Assembly: GCA_021399435.1 (NCBI GenBank)
Contig: JAJTUP010000022.1
Span: 967,121 to 1,031,120 of the forward strand
Reading direction: 5' to 3'
DNA from: Diaporthe sp. PMI_573
Lineage: Eukaryota > Ascomycota > Sordariomycetes > Diaporthales > Diaporthaceae
DNA length: 64,000 nt
Program-made: the position numbers and the translations under genes
Part shown: piece by piece, positions 1 to 9,992 of the stretch
Layout: every line of letters starts with the position of its first letter
Position numbering within the stretch: position 1 is the stretch's first letter
Notes under the pieces: model-generated
What the model saw: the letters and a program-made list of their open reading frames with translations, nothing else
What the model was told of the DNA's origin: nothing
Databases searched by the model: none

Positions 1-642
1 TTTGATCGCGATCCCATGCGACAAGGTTGTGGCGATATTCTGAACTAATATCGCTGCAGCGCCTTTTGATAGATCTCACGCGACAAGACATGCGGTTTTT
101 TCCATTGCACTGTCTCAAAACAAAGTGCATTACAAGAGAGGGTTCGATCGAAAGATGGCACCTCAAAAGGGCAAAGAGACTCATGCATTTGAGATAATCA
201 TTCATTAAAGCTATATTGGTGTCACACCACCGCCGATGCAAGGTAAGAAAGAGAAAAAAAATGCAGCCCCAAGGCGGGATGATAGTAAACCAGCGGCATT
301 GGGGAGTTGAAGCGATTCCTCAGCCTCTCTGTTGTTCCTGGCCAGACGCCTAGGAATTTGGGTATATCCAACGCCGACATCGTATAAAGAAAATGTCAAT
401 ACAGAAACCTCGCCCAGCTGTTTGGGGGAGGTGTCGGGTCATGTCGTGTGTGGGGTGGGGCATGGCCAGCCCGCGCCGGCATTTCTTCATGTGGGCGTCC
501 GGACGCCGTTCGCTCGGCCCAGCCGGTTCTGCGGAACCGGAAGTGGCAGGCCACCCGGACGCGGCGTCTCTTCTCAGTTTTCTCATAAGGGATCCCTCCT
601 TCTCACCCCCTCCCCCCCCCCCAAATTTCGGTGCACGCCTCT
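1..642. other. Intergenic, downstream of the MARVEL gene
   Basis: No gene is supported here. The open frames on both strands are short and lack family features. The only notable texture is a C-rich run at about 608-622, just past the stop codon of the gene that ends at 643. Confidence 0.6.
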
Positions 643-1561
643 CTAAACATTGTAAGTGCCATCACCGTACCGACCCGTGTTGGCGTGGGTGGCGGGCATG
701 CCGTGCTCGTTGTACCCCGCCTCGCCGTACTTGTTGTTGTAGGGGCTCCCCTCGCCGACGCGCGTGGCCTCGGTGTTGTAGCTGGTCCGGACCTGGTCCG
801 GGCTGGTGTGCATGGGCAGGGCGTTGGGGTCGCCTGGGATGTCGGTGTCGGCGCGCTTGTTGCGGCGCAGGCCGAAGAGCCCGCGCTTCGGGCGGGAGCC
901 GTAGCCCGAGGTGTAGTTGTTTGCCGGCGAGGGGCCGAACCGCTGCTCCTTCTTGCGGTGGCGGCCCAGGGCGAGCTCCGTCAGGGCTGAGACTATGAAG
1001 AAGACGCTGGGGATATCGGGGTTAGCACTGTGGTCGTTGTTTTTTTTTTGTTGTTTTTTTTGGGGGGGGGGGGTATTTTTAGAAGACTTACATTCCGACA
1101 ATGGCCACTGCCAGGATGGCCGACTGCATCCGGCAAATCGTCATGTACTTGGCCAGGGGAACACCGCCGTCCTCGGGGGACTGGATGTCGGCGTTGGCAT
1201 CGCCGGTCCCGAACACGGTCTTGACATCGCTGCCGGAGCATGAGCTGGCGCCGTCCTTGTAGACGGTTGCGATGTAGATGAAGGCGCCGAGGAAGGCGAC
1301 GTCCAGGACGATGGCGATGAACGAGGTCAGGGTGAAGCCGGCGAGGCAGCAGAGGAGCAGGAGGCCGAGGGCGGTGTAGAGGACGGCTACGCCTGAGATG
1401 CCCTCAACTGCCCGCACATTGGTGGGGATGGTGATGCTGTGGTTCGACATTGCGGCCATGAAATATGAGTTGAGGGCGAGGATGAGGCCTGCGCAGCAGA
1501 ACTGCACGCCCCTGTTGAACCATTGCAGGAGCTTGAGGCAGAGACCCGCGCCGGCTGCCAT
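643..1561 (-). CDS. MARVEL-like four-pass membrane protein
   Basis: Two exons, 1092-1561 and 643-1027, joined over a 64-base intron (donor GTAAGT at 1091, acceptor CAG at 1030-1028), give 284 residues. Four hydrophobic segments can be seen: residues about 14-36, 52-75, 78-100 and one spanning the exon junction (about 148-170), with a Cys-containing extracellular loop between the third and fourth. The C-terminal ~100 residues are polar, basic and rich in Asn, Gly and Tyr, so they are probably cytosolic. Arrangement and length fit fungal MARVEL-domain proteins, which sit in the plasma membrane or in membrane-apposition zones; no substrate is known. The start has a good context and no upstream in-frame ATG. 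The intron contains unusual A and C homopolymers. Family assignment is by topology and general resemblance, not by a catalytic motif. Confidence 0.75.
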
Positions 1562-3902
1562 CTTGGGTGGGTGTGTTTGGGTGTGTGTTATGTGCTTTGT
1601 GTGTTTTGTCCTCGTTGGGTCGAGGAGGCTTTCGCTTCTTACTTAGCGATACTGTACTGTAGTCTTTTTTTATTTATCCAGACCACGAGGAAAGTGGGTT
1701 ACTTTGAGATACGTGGAATATTTGATAATTGAAAGTTATACCGGAGTGGGCGGGAAGGACGGAAACAGGTACGTTGGGGGGGGGTGTTACAGAATTTAAG
1801 ACGAGGCCTACCGAGGGACTCGTTACCTCATCCTGAGCACGGCCACATGCAACAGAAGAAGAAAAGGTGGGAACAGGAACCAGACAAACATGACTTCACA
1901 GACATCATGTGCATCAGGAGACGTTGGAGAGACAAGGGGGGAGGGGAGGGGGAGGGGGTGTGGCACTGTAAATCGGCCAAGATGAGGCCGCCCCCCACAG
2001 CCTGGCCAGGCCAGCTACTACTTACTGTGTACAGTATGCAACTACACTAACAGTAGACCAAGTGCGGAGAAGACGACTGGACCAGCTTGGCCTGAGCAAG
2101 CAGGGTCGTCAAGACGCGACAGAGAAAAAGCTACTGTTAGAGTGTTACACAGTAGATGACGATGGTCGAGGGTGCAGGGGCACCACTCTATCCCAAGCAG
2201 ACAGAAGCAAACCTTGAATCTTGGGACCTTGGAACCTTGTCTCTTTCTGTGACACACAAGGTCGAATTGCTTGCCCAAATCGACCCCTCCATGGTTGATG
2301 CACCCACCCCCCCGGTGCAGCCGTTGGCGAGCTGACAACGTCATAGCCAGCAGGGATGGAGTCTGGAGTGGGCGGCCGACTGCAGCAGGATGCAGCTGGA
2401 CGTGCAAGGCTGAGCCACACCCAAGCCACAGCACCAGCACCAGCCCGTCCACACTGCCTGAGACAAGCCGAGCACCGCCGACAGAGCCGAAAGGTGTGGT
2501 CCCTGGTGTGGATTGATGGGCCACACCACACTGTCTTCCCCAAACCTAACAAACGGCCAGGCCGATTGAGCCCAGGCCGATTGAGCCCAGGCCACCCGCA
2601 GCCACGCCTCAGGTCCAACAATTGCTGTTTCCAACACATCTTCTCGAAACATTACCGTCTCCCCAGTCCTCCGCCAAGGGTCGGCCTTTGTTTCTTGTTT
2701 TCCTGACAAAAACCTTGCATGCCATTTGCCGCCCCGATGCGCCACTGAGCAACAGACTTACTGCGTGCTGCGAACTTCTAGTAGCCACACACGAACCAAG
2801 CCACGCATCGACAAGGAAAACCAAGGCACAGGCCGCCCGGTAGCGTCTCGGAGTGCCCAACGAACGACATTCCGCCCTCCCAACTAGACTAGTCCCGAGT
2901 CCGGCCCGGACTACGCCGGGTAGCTCCTGGGGCTTTGCGTCATGAATCTAGTACCTCAGTGCTCTGCCCCTTGGATTAGCTAGCAAGCATCTGGGCAGTC
3001 GCTTCCGCTCCCGATCTGACCGTGCCGGCTCCCGCAACGGCCGGCCGCCACAGATCGTCACTTTGCTCGCCCATTCCATCGGGTGAAGGAAGGGAGAGGG
3101 CGGATGACCAGGGCGATATACGTCCGTGCCGTGGCCAAGCAAGTGCATACCATGGCAGTGGCTCGGGTGCAGCTTCATGGTATTGATTTGAGGATCGCGC
3201 AGTTCGGTATCTGCATCTACATGCAACCAGAAAACTCTCCTGTTGGCCGGGTGGCCTGCGACCTTGGCCTCTGCTATCCTTGGGCTGCGTTGTGAGCCGG
3301 CCTGAGCTCAAATGGCTGGGCTTGGGGTGTGAAAGAGCATCGCAGGATGTTGGTCGAACCCTGCTCAAGCAATGCGTGATTACCACGGTGTTGAAGTACA
3401 TTTCTGGGTCTCGGAGTAACGTGACTTTCGGAATTATTCGCCGGAAATGGACATTGACTGATAAAGCGGAGTACCTATTTGCCATTCGTGAGTTCTGAAC
3501 TGACAAGAAAGTATTGTACTTATTTGTCGGTCCACTGCTTTCACTCCAGAGGGTGGAAACCGCATATCTGTTTCAACAAAAAGACGAGCTTTTGGTAAAA
3601 TTGCATAGTCAGCAAAGCAATGCCGCCCATGCTGCGCCGCACCTTGGAGGCGCATAATGAGAATGAGTTATACAGGTTTCCGGAAACGGGTCATTAAGCC
3701 CAACAATGATTCCTGGTCTGATTTGCTTTGTTTCACACGGGCAACACCACCTGTGCTTTACGGTCCTCTGCAGAATTCTCCTTGGTGAGATGTTACTAGA
3801 GGATCGAGTATAACCAGGCACAAGGACTGGCCTAGCTCAGGAGGCATCAATATCAGGCGCCGGGACTACTCCACGAGCCTGACCTCCCGCCCGCGGTCCA
3901 AC
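1562..3902. other. Intergenic, no gene supported
   Basis: About 2.3 kb between the divergent MARVEL and kinase genes. Overlapping open frames on both strands at 2,042-2,860 and 2,950-3,500 lack plausible domains and have no splice logic. A 15-base unit is repeated in tandem at 2561-2575 and 2576-2590. The stretch probably holds the two promoters. Confidence 0.6.
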
Positions 3903-6231
3903 ATGGCCAACCGGCAGAGCCTCAGCGACCGCTCGATATTCGTGCTCCAACAAACAATCGACTACTTCGACAACTCCTGGAAGACCCTTACTGAATGGAC
4001 GGGGGAGGAGCGCGTCCCCGTCTTCCAGCGGCTGCGGATCCCATACTGGAGCCCCGCGAGGCCCGACCCTGCCTTCGACGGCCAGCCCCCCGCAGGGCCG
4101 GTCGGGAGGGGCCGCGACGTCCCCTTTGCCCAGGCGACCAGGTCGGACACGGGCGGGGACACGATGCAGGACAAGATGAAGAGGTTCTTCGAGGAGATGG
4201 GCTACACCTTCGTCAGGGTGCTCGGCGCCGGGTCCCAGGGCGTCGCCGCCCTGTTCGAGTACGCCGGGCAGAAGCTGGTCATCAAATGGAGCCAGGAGCT
4301 GCCTGCCCTGGCCACGGAGATGTGGGCTGAGAAGAAGATGGTCGGTGCGAGGCATATCGTCCAGGTGAGTGAGTCTTCAGGTCAGAACATCGTTTGCAAT
4401 GCTGAACACTAAATGTTGAACTGAAACTGATTTGGTTGCTATTCACAGCGTAAATGGAGGCCTGGAATGATCGAGACTGGCTGGGATGATGATAGTGATA
4501 TGATGAACGACATACTCACCCTGGAATACACCTATGCGCAGGAGATGGAGGAAATGTTGGGCCGTGGTGTTCCGCTGATGGTAACCAAATCTCTCAACGA
4601 TCGTGATATCCATAATTTGCTTCACAGCTAGCCTTAATTGTGTCTTTCGGTGTCTTGATAACTAACTGTAAACATTGCAGTACGGTATGGAGTTTATGAA
4701 ACATGGCAACTTAAATGTAAAGGCTCCCACTTCTCTCATCCCCACGCTCATCCCGTGATTCTGCTTCCGAAGGTGGGCGTCTGCTCAAGTGGTTCGCATC
4801 AGCCGAGATATTCTCACAGCTGTCTTGGCCGTATTCGACAACCTCTAAGAGAATCATCTGCAAAAACTGCCACAGGAAAATTGACAGAACTGCCATGATA
4901 TAAAGGAGGGAGTATCGCTAAAATCCGATACACAGTCCGCTGACAGGATACATAAGTAGGGTCTCCTCCGCAAGATATCTACACAACAGGCATACCTCAA
5001 GGACTCAGAGATATGGCGCGTGTTCATATGCCTCTTCCGAGCCTGCGTTGCTCTGACCTACCCAGGCCGGTGGGCCCCGCCAGGCTTCGTCCCTGACGAC
5101 AACAACGACGCCCCAACCCAAGAGGAATTCGTCCCCACAAGCATGTTCGGTGGGGTCGCATCCACAGAAAACGGCATCCTCAACTTCGACATGAACGACC
5201 GGAACATCATGGTCGGCGACTTCAGCGCCGATCCGGCACCGGGACACTCGCACGACCAGGTGCCCGTGGTGAAGGTGGGCGACCTCGGCGTCATCACGCG
5301 GTTCCTGCCTCGCCACCGCAACAGCTTCTTTGCGTTGGTCGCGTGTAGGGTCCGCGGGAACATGTGGTACCACACCCCGGAGCAGTTCACTGAGACGTGG
5401 AAGAACCTCGACGGCATGGAGTCGCTCGCCGCCGACGATGTGGCGGGCAAGTACGGCTGGACTACGAACCTGTGGCAGGTCGGGCGGCTCATGACCATAA
5501 TGGTGAGTAAGTTTTCTCGTCTCTAAGAGCCCCCAGACCACACACCGCGTCCCCTTCACTAACACAAGACGCACACACAAAAGATAACAAGGATGATGCC
5601 CGACGTTCCCCCAACCTGCACGCAGAGGCCCATCACCGTCCAGCCAGACGGGACGAAAAGGATGATCTGGACATACGCAGGCCATCTGCTGGACCCCGAG
5701 TTCGACCACTACGACCCCCTGCTCCGCTCCACCGTCGCCTGGTGTATGGCGCACCGCCCGGCCGACAGGCCCGGCATCCTAGAGCTCGAGGGCCTCCTCA
5801 TGGACGCCGTCGCAGCCGACCGCTCCGCCGCCGAGGCCCAGGGCCGCGTTTCCATTGCCGAGCTGCTCGGCGTTCCGGCCCCCGCCACGAGGCAGACGTC
5901 TGCTGCTGCGGCCCAGGACACCCCTGCTGCTCCGGCGGCTCCTGAGGCTGCCGGGCCCGCTGGACCTGCTGGGCTCGGGGGCGGACGCGGTGGTGGATTC
6001 CGTGGTGGTCGTGGTGGCGGCGCCGGGCGTGGCGATGGTGGTCGTGGTGTTTGGCGTGGCGGGAGGCCTCTGGGCGGTGGACCTCCGGGTGGCGGGCGCG
6101 GTGGAGGCGGCGATCGAGGCCGAGGAGGAGGTGATCGAGGCCGCGGGACAGGCGATCGAGGCAGAGGTGGTGGTAACCGAGGAGGTGGCGGGCGTGGTCG
6201 CGGGGGCGGCTGGCGTGGAGCGCCAAGATGA
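3903..6231 (+). CDS. Divergent protein kinase with C-terminal RGG tail
   Basis: Five exons fit without a frame conflict: 3903-4364, 4449-4580, 4681-4716, 4960-5502 and 5584-6231 (606 residues). Kinase landmarks: glycine loop GAGSQGV at residues 108-114, the VIK lysine K128, a candidate helix-C Glu in MWAEKK, hinge MEFMKHGNL at about 201-209, catalytic-loop Asp D287 in NFDMNDRN, and metal-binding D318 in a DLG (not DFG) motif. The HRD His/Arg are replaced by Asn/Phe and the usual catalytic-loop Lys by Asn, so activity may be reduced. Residues 522-606 are a Gly/Arg-rich RGG region like those that bind RNA and drive condensates; an Ala/Pro-rich linker precedes it. The donor at 4581 (GTAACC) is weak and the 243-base intron 3 is long for this window. 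Substrate unknown. Start context CCAACATGG is good. Confidence 0.8.
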
Positions 6232-6991
6232 GGCGTACAAGTGGACGAGGAAAGTGTGCAGGTGTATATCATGAAGCTAACAAGGCCGTAAAGAGGCCTG
6301 ATTTGCTCAGGGCATTTTTGTGTTCCATTCGGGGTGACGGCCGCTTGGTTGGTTCGAATAAGTCTCTCAACCGAGGGCTAGACTGCGTATCTTGAAGACA
6401 ATATGCAGAACCAACACACATTTTGGGCATGAATGTAGATGGCGGAAATTTTCTTTTTCTTTCTTAGACATATTCTCCGATCTGGACAAATAGACGTAAA
6501 TGAAAGATTTTGGTCAATGAAGACGCTCTGCAAGGACTCGGGGATATTGAGAGTTGGCCGGATTAATTGCAATGTTCTGCTAGCTGCGATACATAAGTTG
6601 AAGAGGGGTTCATAAAACAAATACTCTCAGTCCATTCAAATTTCAATCTCGTCGAAGGTCTGAAGATAGAAGATCATCTTGTGTTTGCCATCAACTGATA
6701 TATTGTGGCATATGTCTGGGGCGGCATTGGAAACGCAAATGTACCTGGTTGCTCAAGTAGGCTCAATTGAATGTTTGCCTTACAGTTGCCACTGAGGATT
6801 CCCTACATGCTATTACTGAGACGTCACATGGGCTCCACCATACCTATGTTGGTTTGGATTATGTGCGAAGATTGTGTGGATCTACAGATAGGGTGGTGCA
6901 AGGTAACTCCTCAATACGGGATAGTGGAGGTCCTCGAGACAACAGTGTAACGGCGTCCGTACAGGCTCCTATAGGTAGTGCAGAAGCACAG
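6232..6991. other. Intergenic between convergent genes
   Basis: AT-rich spacer between the kinase stop and the transporter stop, with no supported gene. The plus-strand open frame at 6767-7129 overlaps the last transporter exon on the other strand and has no family features. Confidence 0.6.
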
Positions 6992-7867
6992 CTACTGAAA
7001 TTGCACTTTAGTATGTCCCTTGCTATTAACTCTCAGTCCAAAGCAGTGAATTTCGCCCAATGGGACTGGGACAGGAGACACCTTCTCGCAAAGGCCCTGG
7101 TACAAAAGGTAGAAGCCGGAGAGAGCTGAGAACATTCCAAAAGCTCCAGCCGTCCTGGTCAAGATCCGAGCCGTGTGGAAGTCGCCATCTGACATCTTAA
7201 ACTTTGCCGCCGAGTTGAAGATATAACAGAACTCGAGGGCACCATAGACGATGATATTCGCGACGTTTCTATTTTCAAAACACTGTTAGCCTCCCTCTTT
7301 TGTAGCGATAGAAGGATGAACGGGAAATACAACATACGTCGACAACGATGCGAGGAAGAAGATGAAATTCAAGCATGACCATACTAGAGCGAATCAGTCC
7401 TCTTCAGCATTCCTCAAAAAGGACCTCAGGATACTCATACCTGTAAGATAAAGGCCAAATGCATTGTAGTATTCAGACGTACGGCCACCGTAAGACTCGA
7501 TGACCCCAAGAGGAGGCAGAAGCATAATACCATAGCCTGCGTAGTACAACCCTAAATCCTTGTCAGTATTGTGTCTTCAAAATAATCCTCAGGGGCAACG
7601 ATGCCTTACCGAAAGCACTCAATACTGTGTATGAGAATGTGTTGCCTCTGACCATCTCCCATTGTGCAGTGATGATCAGCCCGAGACCAGCCAAGAGAAG
7701 TAGGTCGGCAATAAACATGCCTTCATTCTCTACGCCGCGAGCTCCCATCATGGATAGCGACAATGTCATCAACGTCGTCGCAAACCCAGCGAATCCAAGA
7801 GGACTCTTTTTTGAGGCGAAAAGTCAGTCTTTGGTCAGGATGATACAGCAGTTGTTTTTGTCTTCTG

Positions 7868-7900
<33 letters not shown>

Positions 7901-7959
7901 AAGAAAAAAAAAAAAGGTCATCATTCTCGTCTTACCGGATTTGCAAGTTGATTTGCCAT
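6992..7959 (-). CDS. GPR1/FUN34/YaaH (Ato/AceTr) family transporter
   Basis: Five exons fit in phase: 7936-7959, 7610-7805, 7441-7551, 7338-7383 and 6992-7268 (217 residues). The first exon is only 24 bases and the join creates ANPSPLGF, the family's NPAPLGL-type signature at the first membrane helix. Other family marks are GARGV, the GNTF-x-AFG segment, YYNAFG, and the PVPLGEI end. Six hydrophobic helices can be traced. Members move acetate or related monocarboxylates, and some (yeast Ato1-3) are associated with ammonium export; localisation is plasma membrane or mitochondrial. The gene is slightly short for a fungal member (often 250-300 aa) because the N-terminal tail is nearly absent. Intron 1 holds a long T/A homopolymer palindrome. 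It diverges from cyanamide hydratase, which suggests co-regulation. Substrate cannot be decided from sequence. Confidence 0.87.
7868..7915. repeat. T26/A-run homopolymer palindrome in intron 1
   Basis: On the plus strand 26 T (7868-7893) are followed directly by A9-G-A12. The two arms could pair over about 22 bases. It lies inside intron 1 of the minus-strand transporter (7806-7935), where the transcript would carry U12-C-U9 followed by A26. Confidence 0.9.
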
Positions 7960-8686
7960 GGGGTCGAGGTGCTAGTAAAACAAGGCGGGGTGATATTTGA
8001 CTGTAGAAGGGAGTAAGGCGCTGAAGCTTAAAAACTCTCTAAGCTTATGGCGTTGCGGACTACTGGTTGACCGTGATAGAAGGCGATCAAATTCAAAGTC
8101 TTTGCGAATTCTCAAGTACTTGTGAGCGGAAGCCTCGGCGCCGGTGACTGATGAGCCGGTGACTGGTGTGGGCCCCGGGGTGTGCCGGCGACTGGTGTGG
8201 GTGAGCCGGCGAATGTTACTTATGAATTTGATTTACCCCTTTCGGAAGATAAAAATCAACGTATCCTCAAGGCCCGCAGAAACCCCGTCTTAGTAAAGAC
8301 ATAACGCGAAGCTAGGAAGCCTATATCTGCGGATTGTTTTTTATTATCTACTTTCGGAATAGCTGCAGACGTTCACTTGATCGGCATCCGGCCCGAAACC
8401 AGATTTCATTGGATGAAGCGTCTTACATGGGCCAAGACTTGGCAGGCACGCTTATCAGACCTGGAATCGATATACCGCACGCCTCGAGTCATCGCAATGA
8501 CGCTGGGATCTTCATGGTCTTCTCTCGCAATAGACTGATTCGGGATACAAGTATATATAGACTACACGCTGCTCCTGATCTTCAAGTATTCGATTGCTGC
8601 AACGAGTCATTCCATCATCCCCTTCTTGCATCCCATCACTTATCCTATAACTTTCCCAGCCACTCCTTGCTTCGAAGCAACCGAAA
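7960..8686. promoter_or_regulatory. Divergent promoter between transporter and cyanamide hydratase
   Basis: 727 bases separate two diverging start codons, so the stretch must contain both promoters. Its most regular element is a cluster of four related CCGG-core sites at 8140-8215 (separate entry). A TATA-like stretch (tatatatag) lies at about 8552-8560, some 130 bases before the hydratase ATG. Confidence 0.55.
8140..8215. promoter_or_regulatory. Four CCGG-core repeats, candidate Zn2Cys6 sites
   Basis: CCGG cores occur at 8141, 8156, 8185 and 8206, each followed by a GA-containing word: GCCGGTGACTG twice, then GCCGGCGACTGG and GCCGGCGAATG. Zn2Cys6 regulators typically contact CGG/CCG triplets, and such a regulator is encoded 1.3 kb downstream at 9993. 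Binding is inference only. Confidence 0.4.
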
Positions 8687-9586
8687 ATGACTTCTTCAGA
8701 TGTCAAAGCCAACGGTTGGACCGCTGTATCTGTCAGCGCCAAAGCCATCATTGATTCCGTGGGACACCTCGAGAAGGCTCCCTTCTACACCGTCCAGGAT
8801 ATCGAGTTTCCTTCCGGAGATGGACTTGTAAGCGAGGCCCAGGCCTTTGCTAAGGCCCGTCTCAGTCCAGAGGCATACAACCACTCGATGCGTGTATACT
8901 ACTGGGGTAAAGTCTTGACTGTCGGGGCCAGTGCGATGCAGAACACGTCACTCACTCATGTTTCAGGAACCATCATTGCGAAGCGTTTGCTGCCCAAGCA
9001 CGCGGAGGCGCTCTCGTCGTCGACCTGGGCGCTAACATGCCTTCTGCACGACATTGGCACAGCAGAGGCTTATTTCACCTCGACCCGGTAAGCTCGCTCT
9101 TCTCCTGTCACGGACCCCCGTCTTTCATGTTTTGGAATGTTCTAGAATGCAACACTTTAGGATCCGTAGCAGGACTAACGTCACACTGATAGGATGTCTT
9201 TTGACATCTACGGGGGCATCAAGGCAATGGAGGTGCTCAAGGTCCTCGGCGGTAGCACTGATCAGGCGGAGGCTGTCGCCGAGGCCATCATTCGCCATCA
9301 GGATGTGGGTGTGGACGGTACCATCACATTCCTCGGCCAGCTGATCCAGCTTGCGACACTGTACGACAACGTCGGGATGTATGATGGCATTGAAGATTTC
9401 GGCAACTGGGTTGATGAAGCTACTCGTGGCAGTGTCAACAGTGCGTTCCCACGTCACGGCTGGTGCTCCTGGTTCGCCTGCACGGTTCACAAGGAGGTAG
9501 CAAACAAGCCTTGGTGTCACACTACGCACATCCGTCAGTTCGACAAGCAGATGGAGGCGAACACTCTGATGAAGGCTTGGGAGTAA
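8687..9586 (+). CDS. Cyanamide hydratase (HD-domain)
   Basis: Three exons, 8687-8906, 8967-9087 and 9193-9586, give 244 residues. The protein hydrates cyanamide to urea (EC 4.2.1.69). It is an HD-domain metalloenzyme: H66 in NHSMRV, the H101-D102 pair in LLHDIG and a later His in IIRHQD are the expected metal ligands. The conserved stretches [12 protein letters not shown] and [10 protein letters not shown] make resemblance to the Myrothecium verrucaria enzyme and the yeast DDI2/DDI3 products very strong, and length agrees with those proteins. The splice sites restore the family sequence exactly (YYWG-T and TSTR-MSF). Expression of yeast DDI2/3 is induced by cyanamide and DNA-damaging agents. 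The neighbours, a divergent Ato-type transporter and a downstream Zn2Cys6 regulator, suggest a dedicated small cluster; ureases would act downstream but none is in this window. Confidence 0.95.
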
Positions 9587-9992
9587 CCAAGTCAAAGATT
9601 TCAGGGAATCTGTTGATGACGAAAGGCAGATGATTCCAGTTCATTCTCCTGCAGCAAGCAGTCCACCGATGTGTAATCCGATAGCTGACGTTGACCAGCG
9701 CGATGCACTAGGCCGCATTCGGTAAATAAGTGAAATTAAGTGGGTCTTGGTGACGACACTTGGCATATGTGGTGCCAGAAGACAGAATATTGGTTGGGTG
9801 CGGGCGCGGGCAGATGGGGGGTAACTTTATCAAACCAACCGGCTGGTCCGCCAACTGGTTTGCGAAGAATGAAACAACTCCCATCTACATGATTCTTTCC
9901 CTGCCATCAAAGCGTTGAGCGAGACGATCAAAGCCGTCAACTACAGAAGCATAACTTTACGCTGACGCACAGAGCTTCGCACGCCACGAGGG
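9587..9992. other. Intergenic, 3' end of hydratase and promoter of regulator
   Basis: 406 bases without a gene. It presumably carries the hydratase terminator and the promoter of the Zn2Cys6 gene; I see no distinctive site. Confidence 0.5.

Noticed and set aside
5709..6272. Minus-strand Pro/Arg-rich frames opposite the kinase tail
   Set aside because: They mirror the RGG repeat; Pro-rich shadows are typical of antisense Gly/Arg repeats.
6767..7129. 120-codon plus-strand frame
   Set aside because: It overlaps the last exon of the Ato-type transporter, which has clear family motifs on the opposite strand.
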